Below, one piece after another: positions 51,301 to 61,655 of a DNA stretch of 64,000 nt. The notes under the pieces are model-generated. The model had not been told where the DNA came from. It was given only the letters and a program-made list of their open reading frames with translations, and searched no databases. A program made the translations under genes and the position numbers. This DNA is from Parietaria judaica (Eukaryota > Streptophyta > Magnoliopsida > Rosales > Urticaceae), in NCBI GenBank assembly GCA_954871525.1, contig OX940871.1, positions 18,971,086 to 19,035,085 on the forward strand, given 5' to 3'. The number at the start of each line of letters is the position of its first letter. Within the stretch, counting starts at the first letter, position 1.

Positions 51301-51810
51301 AAGGGTTGGTTTTAACTTTCAAAGTCATCGACTAATCTTAGATGACTCCTTTAATTTTGCACCGTCGCACTGGATGCATTGGATCCCGTATAACAAGCGT
51401 TCCGGTGAGGTCAACAACGAGAAGAAGACCAGAACAGAGAGAGAAAAACACCGCGAGTTCCTTTCTGGGTTTGGAAAAGGTTTTGGCACAAAGTTCACGA
51501 TGAGCTTGAGTTTCCGGCGAACCAAAAACAGCGACGAACGAAGTATCGTTGAAACTCCGACAAGGAACTTTACGGACAACTTCGGTTCTCTTTCTTCTTT
51601 GTCATGATAGACATTGTGATCACTTGTGGCTTGTGGTGTTCTATGGTTTCGGTGGAGGAGGGTTTTCAGCAATGAGGGAGAGGACTAGTAAGCTGCCTTG
51701 ACAAAACGTAAGGAAAATGAGAAAATGTAGAGGGGCATCTAGAAGAAAAAATGTGATATCATGGTTGGTATTAAGGATTTACAAAAGTAGTTTAAACTTT
51801 GCAGTCGAGC
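48301..51810. other. Gene-free, strongly AT-rich stretch
   Basis: I find no protein with family resemblance. A segment at 50030-50600 (starting GGCGGAGCTATGTAGGGTTT) looks like an interspersed repeat. Within it 50165-50230 has weak box A/box B-like words (CCCAATTGGCACAAGGG ... GACTTGAGTTCAA) that could be a degraded SINE. The frames at 51006-51607 have no recognisable domain. Confidence 0.4.
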
Positions 51811-51819
51811 TGCACAAGA

Positions 51820-51947
51820 TCATCGCCACTGGCGACTCGACGCCGTCGCGACGGCTTCTGGAGAATCGCGACGCATCGCAAGAACGGCCTGAAAAATCAC
51901 GATCGATCGCGAACGTGGACTGCCATCGCGATTCCGGCTTCTACATG

Positions 51948-51989
<42 letters not shown>

Positions 51990-52090
51990 TCTCTCTCTCG
52001 GCCTGCCATCGAGACCACATCGCCAGCGTTGCGACTTCAGCCCGCCACGACACGTCGCGACGCTCGCACCGGCAATTTTGGCGACTAAAA
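51820..52090. other. GC-rich island with repeated CGCGA words around a CT tract
   Basis: This 270-bp stretch is much richer in GC than its flanks and has many TCGCGA/CATCGC words on both sides of a (CT)n tract at 51949-51999. Nearby frames are open on both strands but have no domain character. Probably part of an old repeat; unassigned. Confidence 0.4.
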
Positions 52091-52626
52091 TCACAACATG
52101 CCACGATTCACAAATGTGCAGCTCTACTTTGCAGCAAACTCACGTGGGTGAGATTAAAATAAGGGAAAATTAGAAAAAAACTGGCGGCCAAAAGAGTGAA
52201 AGTTTGGATGATGGGTACTAACTAAATTCTTTATGTATTAAAGTGTACTACATTGATTCTTGTTGTTTTAAGGGTTAATGACGACAAAGCTACTTAAAGT
52301 TTGGTCAAAGAACCCCTCGTGTACTCAAAGTTTAAAAAGTGGTGACTAAAATACTCAAAGTTGTATTTGGGAGTTGACTTGTCCCTTCAAGTAACACTGT
52401 TAAATTTGGTTGTTAACTCTCGCCACATAGGTGTTGACATGAAGATTTTTTGCCACTTCGATGAATCCACATCAACAACCGATAAAAAACAATAAATAAA
52501 AAAAAACCTTCCTCTTCTCTCTCTCTCACCTCGACAATCGCCATTCCTTTCACCGCTCTATCTCTCTCATTCTGTCTCTCTATTCTTCATTCAAAACCCT
52601 AAAACCATAGAAACTTCATTGTCGAA

Positions 52627-54487
52627 TGGAAAAATCCAGCGAACCGATCCCAAACCCACCCGTTCCTGAGCCTTGTTGGCGTGATCCATATACGGATCCT
52701 CCCCTGCTTTACGGTAAGAAAATATAAGGTTGGATTTTTTAGTGAAAGTTCTCAACTTTCTTTTGTCAAAAGCTCCTCTTTTGTGTTCTTAAAAAAAAAC
52801 TTCCTTTTTCGTGTAACAGCGTTGCCGAAAGTTAGGGTGTTGGTTTATAAGCTAATGTATTGTTTTAGTTTAGGATTTTTTTCCCCTCTTATTTTCTGTT
52901 TCAAGAAAATAAGAAACGCGTAATTTGGGTCCACCTACTCTGCTGGTCAGATGGTCCCATCTCTTAAACCAAAAAACAAAGCACTTTGTCCCTTTTGTTA
53001 TTTCTTGTCTCCATCCTGCCCAAGTTGGTATATATTTGAAAGCCTGGGTTGCTGAAAACAATTTACTTTTTGGTGGGTTTGTTTATTGGTTAACTTAGGG
53101 CATGATTTATGCATGTGTGTTAGATTCTGAATATTTTTTGGTGGGTTTGTTTATTGGTTGACTTAAGGCATGAAAGTCATGCTTGTGTGTTTTTGGTGGG
53201 TTTGTTTATTGGTTAACTTAGGGCATGAAATTCATGCATGTGTGTTAGATTCTGAATAATTTTTTATGGGTTTGTTTATTGGTTGACTTAGGGCACGAAA
53301 GTCATGCATGTGTGTTAGATTCTGAATGTTTTTTTGTTACGGTTACTTAACGATATTAATTATTTATATTTTATTTTTATTTTTCAGAACCCTACACAAA
53401 CCATTTAACATTGAGGCTTTACAATAAAGGCGGGTGGACAATGAGCGGAGCGAGGTTATCGCGGTGGCCGTATTGCGTGCTTTAATTTCCTGGATTGGGA
53501 TTATTTCAAATATGCAGAGGCCAACGCTGGATATTGGTTCGTGCCCCACGGGTGCAAAGACAACGACCTGAAGAAATTATCTTCGGAGGACTGCCTCCGA
53601 ATGTTCCGAAACTTGAAAGAGCGGAAATATAGGGAAACTAGCGTCTATGTTGTCCAAAAAATTCTCCCACGGCACCCTGATGATATCCTCGATACGGACG
53701 ACTAGGAACACCAAAAAAATCTTTGATGGTTCCGAATCTGATCTCAACTACGCTCCCATCGAGATACTGAGGTTGAGGATACAGAGACAGAGTCCGTGTT
53801 TGTCCCACTCGAGGAAGATGATGTCAACAATTATCCGAAGAGCCGTTTTATCTTATCGGAGTACCGTACGCTGATCCGTTTTCTATGTTTGAAGAAGAAA
53901 TTCGCAATATAGAAGATGAAGGCGAGGTCGATGGATATCACGAAAATCACGGGCATTCTGATAACAAGGTTGCAGAACATGATGTAGAAGCAGATGTGAA
54001 CCTTGTAAAGGAAGAGTATGCTTCTTCTGAAGATGATGTGCAGTCGGTTCCTAACGTTCCTGGGGAGTGGTTTAATGTCGGAGAGCCTAACGGGGAAGAA
54101 TCAGATTCTGACTACGTTGTCACATCCGAAGAAGATGCACATAGTATCTCGGAAGACTCTGAGGGTGAAATTATGTTGAGGAGGAGGAAACGTAACTTTA
54201 TTCCCGGCATGGCATGGTAGGAGTTTTAGTTTTTACTCGGTATGGTATTCGCTTCCATTCAAGAGTTACGGACGACTTTGAAAGAACATTTCATCTATGT
54301 CGACCGGGAATTCGTAACCCCCACAAATGATTCGCAAATTATTAGAGTTCACTGCAAGTCTAAAGGATGCGGGTGGAAGTTATATGCTAGGGTGTTAAGG
54401 ACGGACAATTCGTCGTTCCGGGTCAAAACTTTGGCCGACGAGCACGATTGTGGGGTCGCTTCAATTGTAAGAGCAAAAACTCCATAA
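52627..54487 (+). pseudogene. MULE transposase gene remnant (N-terminal part and MuDR zinc-binding domain)
   Basis: Exon 1 starts at 52627 (MEKSSEPIPNPPVPEPCW) and ends at a GTAAG donor at 52714. After an intron with tandem repeats, the acceptor at 53387 leads to YTNHLTLRLYNKGGW, the MULE N-terminal domain. The frame shifts near 53455 and continues as ...FNFLDWDYFKY...GYWFVPHGCKDNDLKKLS to 53705. An acidic linker follows (53885-54220, 111 aa). Then comes the MuDR domain at 54242-54487 (FASIQELRTTLKEHFIYVDR..., VHCKSKGCGWKLYARV, FRVKTLADEHDC). The DDE core and SWIM finger are missing, so this is a deletion derivative. Confidence 0.8.
53067..53335. repeat. Four imperfect tandem repeats of about 55-70 bp in the MULE intron
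   Basis: Units begin TTTTTGGTGGGTTTGTTTAT and carry GGTTRACTTARGGCATGA and GTGTGTTAGATTCTGAAT blocks. The second unit is shortened and the fourth has lost two bases near its start. Confidence 0.85.
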
Positions 54488-56404
54488 ACTCTCGCAGAAC
54501 CAGAACGGTGTTCCTGACCATTAATGAACAGACTAATGAGAACTGAACATGTAAAGGTCAGTTCTGTGAGAAATATATAATCACTTACGCAACGGTTGGG
54601 CAGCTCAAAGACATCGCGTGTATTGATAAACCAGTAAGAAAAATATGTTTCTTAAGGGAAGGTTCAAAGGTAATACCTACCTATCCTATGCAGTTCTGAC
54701 TGATAATCTCTATTACCCATTTAGAGGTGTTTTCAAGACCGAGTTGTCAATTTCATTTATGTGGGGGATTGTTGGAAATAAGCAGGGTAAATGAAATTGG
54801 TCTGAGGAGAAAAAAACGCTCAAATGGGCATTTACACTATAAGAAAAAAAATTCAAAGTGTTATTACACACTATAAACAGATTTAAATGTTTCAGAAAAT
54901 TTATAAGCTTACATAAATGTTCACAGAGCTTTAATGCTCAAACATTCAAAAATGGCATGGAAAATGTCATTGAACATGGATGAACGGTTTCGATCATGTT
55001 GATCGTTTCGGATCCTCAAATCGCCCTATAAGAGTAGAACAATCTTGGTTAGTTTCGACAAGCCAAAAACTCACAAAAAAACAAAGAAATATTTTCCATA
55101 ATTTATTTCCTTCGAATCGCTTCCCTTGCTCTGCGATTCAAAATTTCTAGGGTCTTAGAAACATTGTGGGTAATAGAGAACTTACGGTTCAGTACGCCAG
55201 AGTCTTCAATCATGCTAAGAAGTCTCGGTTTGCCATTGTATCCTAGGAAAGAGACGGCCGACGATCTCAGCACCACCGTGAGAGGCCAAAATCTGCTTTA
55301 TGGAAAGTGTGCTACACGCCTTGGCTTTCGCTCGTCTTTCCTCTTTCTGTGAAGCTATCCACTATAGCTCTGAAAATTGAGGTTCGTTTTCTTAAATCAC
55401 AAAACAAAAAGTTTCTATCTCTAATGGAATATCGCAAAGAAAGAGTATATTTGATAACAATACAAACTAAAATCATAACCAATACATGCCAACTAATAAC
55501 CACAGTTAACCCATTCCGAGTACACCAGTACTTGCATCCGCCATATATGTCTTCGATACTATTAGATGGATCAATCCAATGAAAGAAACGGCAACATATT
55601 TTTCCATTATTACGATAAAAACATCTCAAATCAACCAACCAATGAGTTCATACTAACCTTAAAATGAACGACAGACCCATTCTTAAAATAAAGAAAAAAT
55701 ACAACCATACAACGAGTTTATACCTTCGTCTTGTAACATCCACATAATCTTCTTCCGGGGTTTGCCTCGGTCCCAAAATCGAATAGGACATGCGCCAAGT
55801 TCTCCCCCACGCTTGACCCAATTGGAAGTAAAAGAGCTATGACAATCCATCCGAGCGTGGAGAATACTGACTCGAACTAGAGAAGAAGAAGAAGAAGAAG
55901 AAGAAGAGCGGGGCTTAGGGCTCGCCGTAGGGAACAGCCGTTTGGTTTTGCGAAGAACCCTAATTTTTTTAGGCTGAGATGTTCGTAAGGGTGAGAGGGT
56001 GAGATTTTGGTATAGATGTTCGTCGAGGCAGTTCCTCTGATTTTATGGTTTGTGAGTGAAGAACAGAGAGAGAATGAAAGATGTATAGGGGTGAGAGGAA
56101 TGGCGATGTTCGAGGTGGGAGAAGAGGCAGGGGTGTGCTTTTTTTATTTGTTTTAATTTTTTAGTTTTATTTGGGCTCGTCCACATTGCACAAAATCTCC
56201 ATGTCAGCACCTATGTGGTGAGAGTTAATAGCCCAAATTAATAGCGTTACTTGAAAGGACCGGTTAACTCCCCATATACGAATTTGAGCACTTTTTCCAC
56301 CACGAGGTTCTTTGACCAAACTTTGGGTATTTTCGCAGTCATTAACCCTTGTTTTTAAAGTTCTTAATTTTTTTACTTTGATTTTGATTTGTGTTTGCAA
56401 ATCT

Positions 56405-58890
56405 AGCAAAGAACGACTTTACACCCACTGTATTTACAATGGCTCACATATTCTTCGTAATGGGCAAAGAGAATACTTTGAGGTGTCGCCTGCTTTGACC
56501 ATGAGGATTAAGATTACTTCTCAACTTTTAAAATTGAACATCTTGTTGCCAAACTTGGTCATGTGGACAATGTCATATATTAGTTCGTTCTTCCAGAACA
56601 CGATGTGAAGGATGGCATGAATCTATTCTCAGATGCCAATATTTTGATAATGACATGGCATGTGAAGGATAATCACTACAGAGACTGCCACGTACAAGTA
56701 ACTAGGACTCTACTTGCATTGCCTCCCGTTAATGGTGCTTAAAAAATGCCAACGCTACAGAGACTGCCACGTGTACGTAGATAGGGATCAACTTACTTTT
56801 TCTCCCATTAATGGTGTTTAAAAAAATCCATCTTGTATGGCACAAAGATCGAGTAAGTGCGACTACAACAAAGAGAAAGAAAAATGTGATGAAATGAAGC
56901 CGTACGATTCAGATATTTTTACCACATACAAGGAAGAAGACATAAACATGGATATGTATGAGGGTTATTATGATAGCAAGATCAACCTAGGTCACGGGCA
57001 GCCACTTTTCAGCAGTCGAACTTGAGTCTGTACAAGCCCAATAAAGATGAAACCGATTGTGAAAGCAGTGATGAAGACCTAGACCCCAAACCTGAAATGG
57101 AGTAGCCGATAGCCCAAGAAAAGGAAGAAGCAGTACTGATGAACCCCTCTAAGAGAAAGAGTATGCTCTCGATAAAGAGAGTTGTGTAACTCTTGTGGCA
57201 ACATCAATTGAACCACGCACAAACTGATTTGATGCTCCCGGTGAAGCTGAGTTTGATAACGTGGATGACTCGAAAGTAAAGTCCTACACAGACGGAGATT
57301 CAAGGCATTTAAGTTCTTAGGCCGCCTTGATTGCAGTTCAAGTTTTTCTTGTATTTGGAGTTTGCAAACGTTGATCAATTAAAAGAAGGCTCTAAAACAA
57401 CATTTTATCCGCATAGATAGGAAGTTCATCTATCTGTGAAACAATAGAGAAGAGTTCTAAGCCAAGTGCGATTCCCCTCGGTGTGGTTTGATCCTTCATG
57501 CTAGAATTCAAAAGAGAGATGGAATGGCTTTCTGTGCCAACATATTGGTCAACCAACACAATTGCGATATTATCGGGGTATGGTTCTAGCGGGAATCAAA
57601 ATTGATGCAGAATAATTTATGTTTTCCATAGTGTATGTTGTGTGTGAAAAAGAGAACTCAAAGACTTGGAGATGGTTACTTACGCGGTTGAACAAGGATC
57701 TTTGCGAAGAATATGCGAGCTGATACACGATTATTAATGATCGAGAGAAAGGCCTAGAGAACAATGTAGGTTCGGTATTCGACAGATCAAAAATTATTTT
57801 TACATCTGTCTTCTCCATGGAATTTTTAAAATTTTATCATTCAAAGAGTTACTAAATCAACCACCCCAATTGAATTTAAGATAAGAATGAACGAGTTCAA
57901 GGCGTTCAACGAGATGACATACAATTAGCCACGTAAAAAAAAAAGTCGTCGGGATGGTCCAAGTCTCGTTCCTGCTTCTTTAACAAGTTTGATATGCTCG
58001 TGAAAAAAATTATGCGAGAGTTTCAACGCCGCTATCTTGGATGGAATGGTCAAGCCAATCATCGTCATGCTCGAGCATATCCGATTTCGGTTAATGTGTC
58101 GCTTGATACCACTAGGGATAATGTGTCGAGGTGGAACGTGCCGATAGGAAAAATAATTTTGAAGATCATCAAGAAGAACAAATAAGATGCTAGGAATTGT
58201 TCTGTATCGAGAAGAACAAAGAAGATGCTAGGAATGTTTTTCCTATCTAGAGTCGATTGTTTATTGTTTCAGGTAATATGTTTACCTCAAATTATTTGCT
58301 AGAAACTATCTTGATATTTGTACTATCAGCAATAAATTTGTTTGTTATTGAATCTGTTAGGTATTCACGTCTGTTTGCTATTGAAATTATTGATTATTGG
58401 AATCTAGAATCTGTTATGTATTGAAATTTATTTGCTATTGAAATCTGTTAGGTATTGAAAAATTGTTTGCAATTGCAATCGAATTTTTAAAGGACGGTTT
58501 GGTAATGAATATATGATTGTTTGGTAATTGAATATTTTGCAATGATGCTACCAGTCAATCTACATGGATCAGAGTATTTTACTGTCAATCTACTAGCCAG
58601 AACATGCACAAGTAGAGGCTTCCAACTTATGGGCATCCCATGCGCTCACACATTCGTTGTGACATGAGAGTGTAGACACGAGATTAACGACTACATCAAC
58701 GAAATGTACAAGATAGATGATTTTGTTGCTTAGTATGCGGTAGTAATTTCGCCAATGACATCTTCTACAAAGTGGCCTAATTCGGGAGAGAGTGTCATTC
58801 ACCCACCTCAGAAGACTGCGTTTCCGGGCCATCCAAAAACTAAGAGAACCCGTGAAATCCGTGAACCAGCCTTAGGTGCAACTATGGTCT
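56405..58890 (+). pseudogene. Second MULE transposase remnant (element B)
   Basis: After a probable acceptor at about 56406, fragments of a MULE gene run in order. N-terminal domain pieces: KERLYTHCIYNG, then VAKLGHVDNVIYQFVLPEHDV. An acidic linker lies near 56837-57110. The MuDR domain is at about 57395-57580 (CGLILHARIQKRDG, NQHNC). A C-terminal piece is at 57994-58140 (FQRRYLGWNGQANHRH, ISVNVSLD). A SWIM finger remnant is at about 58605-58665 (CTSRGFQLMGIPCAHTFVV; the first CxC pair has lost one Cys). The usual tail ...WPNSGESVIHPPQKTAFPGHPKTKR ends near 58850. Frames are broken many times and most of the DDE core is gone. Its 5' exon is not next to it; element A sits where the first intron should be. 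Confidence 0.75.
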
Positions 58891-60005
58891 CATGAATCAG
58901 AATGATAACGATTTGTCAGAACTATGGAGTAAGAACCCACATAATATTTGTAAATGTACTAATATGACTACTCCGCTTCAAGTAATTGATTTTAAAACTT
59001 TACAATTCTAGAGTGGTTTGGAACCGAAGATATTGAAATGAATGCCTAGAACAGAGAAACATTGTTTGATAGAGGTAGCAACACGATGATTTGGCATATA
59101 GGATGCTGGCACATCCCGTCAGTTCGAGTCGTTCCACCATTTATTCTCCGACTAGTGCGTTCATCCCAACAAACTGGTCTATCTCAGGGAACTCTTCATT
59201 CATCATAAATCCCATTCAGAGCATGTAACTCTCGCTTATGATGGTTATTTTGGGAAAAAGTATTAACTAAAATTAGATAGTAATGAATATGGTTGATGAT
59301 AGTAGTTATGGAACATTAGGTATTTATTTTGGAACATTGTGGTATATTTTGAAACATTGCGTATTTCTTTTGGAAAATTGGTATTTATTTTTAAATAGTT
59401 GAGTATATAATATATAATCATCGTTTAATTTATTTGTACAAGTGTACTCTCATTCATATATTATTGTATTGTTTTAATTTTCATGTCGAATTATTTTTCT
59501 TATTATTTTCTATTCATTGTCATTTTCTCATTTATGTATAGAATACATTGTTTTTTCAACTATGTCATTTTTAAAAAATTATTTGCTTTGTCGTACACCT
59601 ATGTTTATGTCGTTTTCTCGATCTATCAATTCAACTAATTAAGTCAATTCATCTCTAAAATGCTTCAACACAAATTGAGCAGTGAAAGAATAATATCAAA
59701 TTAATCGGTTCTAAATAATGATACCTAAATAAATAAATAAAATACAACAATGAAATCAATGGAGGCCAACTAAAATACTAAAAAAATGGAATGTTGACAT
59801 ATACATTTCGAGCCGTTTTTAGGATCCTCGGCCTGAACAACATCAACGCTTCCATCGGTTTAGGATATTTAAACATCAACATCACAGCCTCCTCATCTAG
59901 TAAACACCAAAATATACACTTACATTCTTCTTGTTTTTTGTTTACTGAAAAATATTAAAATTACACAAATTGGAAAAGAGATAGTTATTTCTAAAATGCA
60001 GATAT
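58891..60005. other. AT-rich flank of the MULE relic
   Basis: No gene recognised. Short imperfect repeats (TTTGGAACATTG-type) occur at 59300-59390. Confidence 0.4.
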
Positions 60006-60224
60006 TTAAACCATATTCAAGGGACATCTACGAAGCCGTCGCCCGGGATTAGCGAGGGTCTTAAATTTATGAGGCTTGCATCTAAACCACAATGACGGCT
60101 TACTCCGAGAGCTTGAAACGATACTCGCCATTAACGTTATAAGTAGAGGAGGAACGACATCTAACCCAAGCCTTGAAAAGGATGAGAATGGTGGAAGAAG
60201 AAAGTTTGAAAAAAGAAGAAACAT
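60006..60224 (-). pseudogene. Fragment with a degraded GRF-type zinc finger
   Basis: The minus-strand frame includes MASIVSSSRSKPSLWFRCKP, then HKFKTLANPGRRLRRCP. The spacing of the first Cys, the NPGRR block and the next Cys matches GRF zinc fingers (PF06839-type, CxCG...T..NPGRRFxxC), which are common in plant transposon-associated ORFs. One Cys of the first pair is lost and the C-terminal half is missing, so it is a broken fragment. No link to a specific element can be shown. Confidence 0.45.
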
Positions 60225-60805
60225 AGGTTGAAGAAGGAGGTATAAGGGAGAAGAGAGAAAGATGTCGGATACATTGGAAAGAAGTGAGGGAGAAAAAAAT
60301 AAAACTCTAATTCTAATAGAATTAAACGAAAAAAATAAAAATAATACATTTAATTCTAAACGTGATTAATGAATCAGTCCATGTGCCAGTCTAATTTCAC
60401 CATATGGAAGCTAAGAGGAATGAGAAAAGGCCACGTCACCACGAGTTCACAGTAATTGGTCAAACATGGACGAAAAAAAAAAGTCAACCCACTTTTGTTG
60501 ACGTTATGTACATACATCGTTATGAACTTGTTTGGAAAACAATGCCACTCCAGTTGACTTAAGTTTACGTACTTATGTCGCGATTATCTTTATTTTTAAG
60601 TACCATGCGAACAGTACTTCTCTTCTCGTTTTAAAGTATTTTCAAGTACTGGCATTGTCCCATTTTATCTTTTTTCGCTTTTATGGCTTACAACTAAAAA
60701 GATTATTCAATAAAAATAGTACTATGGGCCTTTTATTTAATAGGAATTTAAAATACATTTTGAATTCTCCGAGCTCGTTGAAGAAGTCAATCGTGGCTCG
60801 ATAGG

Positions 60806-60979
60806 TGGGAAATTACACCGCGTGGAGTGTGGATATCTCGAAATCGCCTATAATATTTTTGGGCTTCATACTCGGATGTTTCGCACCCTAGCTGGGAAAT
60901 TACACCGCGTGGAGTGTGGATATCTCGAAATCGCCTAGAATATTTTTGGGCTTCATACTCGGATGTTTCGCACCCTAGC
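60806..60979. repeat. Exact-period 87-bp tandem duplication
   Basis: Two copies of an 87-bp unit beginning TGGGAAATTACACCGCGTGG. I see a single interior difference (CCTATAATA against CCTAGAATA), so the duplication is young. Confidence 0.92.
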
Positions 60980-61513
60980 TGGACCGAGATATAGTGACTC
61001 CAAAGACATAAATTATGTTCGTAATTATGTACCTCGGATGATGCCATGGGTCACCACAACATAATTTATGTTCGTAAATCCAAAAATGCATTCAACAATT
61101 ATGTATGTTGTACGCTCATAGGGAAGAAACCAATAATAAGGTAGTTGCAAATAGAATGAGATCGTGATAATATTTTATATGAATAAAGTTCAAAATTTTC
61201 TCCAACGAGAATGATGGTGCATGTAGTAGACACTAGCCTTTTATGGGTTCTTATTATATATTCAAGTGAAGGTATAAAAATGTGTGAGACAATTTATTTT
61301 TTTAGCTGGTCACATCACATTGAGACGTTATTTTATTAAATATTTTTAAAATAGTGGTGGAAATAGAGAGATTGGTTATAATCTTACTGTAGCTATCACA
61401 TCCACCGTTGCAACTCCTTTATTTATCATAGTAATTGTCATCTAGCTTCTCCAATCGAAATATTAAATTTATGTGTGAAATTATATTTACTACAAGTTAT
61501 TAAATTTTTTGAA

Positions 61514-61655
61514 TATTCATCGGCATGCCCATCGAAATTTTTTTTTCGAGGATATGCGAAACGATATATCCATCGACATACCCATCGAGATATAGCGATA
61601 TATCCGTAAAACGAAAAGTGTAAAACGACATCGGCAAGCGGTATTTAAAACCTTG
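61514..61655. mobile_element. Right-end fragment of the hAT family found at 39-44 kb
   Basis: CATCGGCATGCCCATCG, ATATATCCGTAAAACGAAAA and CGGCAAGCGGTATTTAAAACCTTG match the right subterminal region of the transposon at 39325-43715 in order. The terminal CCTTG is kept. No left end or coding part is seen nearby, so this is a truncated copy or the end of a non-autonomous one. Confidence 0.75.

Larger units (their letters stand above)
52273..56348 (+). mobile_element. 4.08-kb MULE with long TIRs and 9-bp TSD (element A)
   Basis: The element starts GGGTTAATGACGACAAAG and ends GCAGTCATTAACCC. Left and right ends are inverted copies over roughly 350 bp, including the CTCTCTCTC...CTCGAACATCGCCATTCC-type leader region. 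The flanks TTGTTTTAA (52264-52272) and TTGTTTTTAA (56349-56358) are a 9-bp target duplication with one added T. The TIRs match those of the MITEs at 2635-3103 and 28094-28538. Inside is the 5' half of a MULE transposase gene; the rest (54490-55860) is not recognisable as transposase. Confidence 0.87.

Noticed and set aside
51006..51607. Possible host gene from two overlapping plus-strand frames
   Set aside because: No family resemblance, no splice structure joining them, and minus-strand frames of similar quality in the same place.
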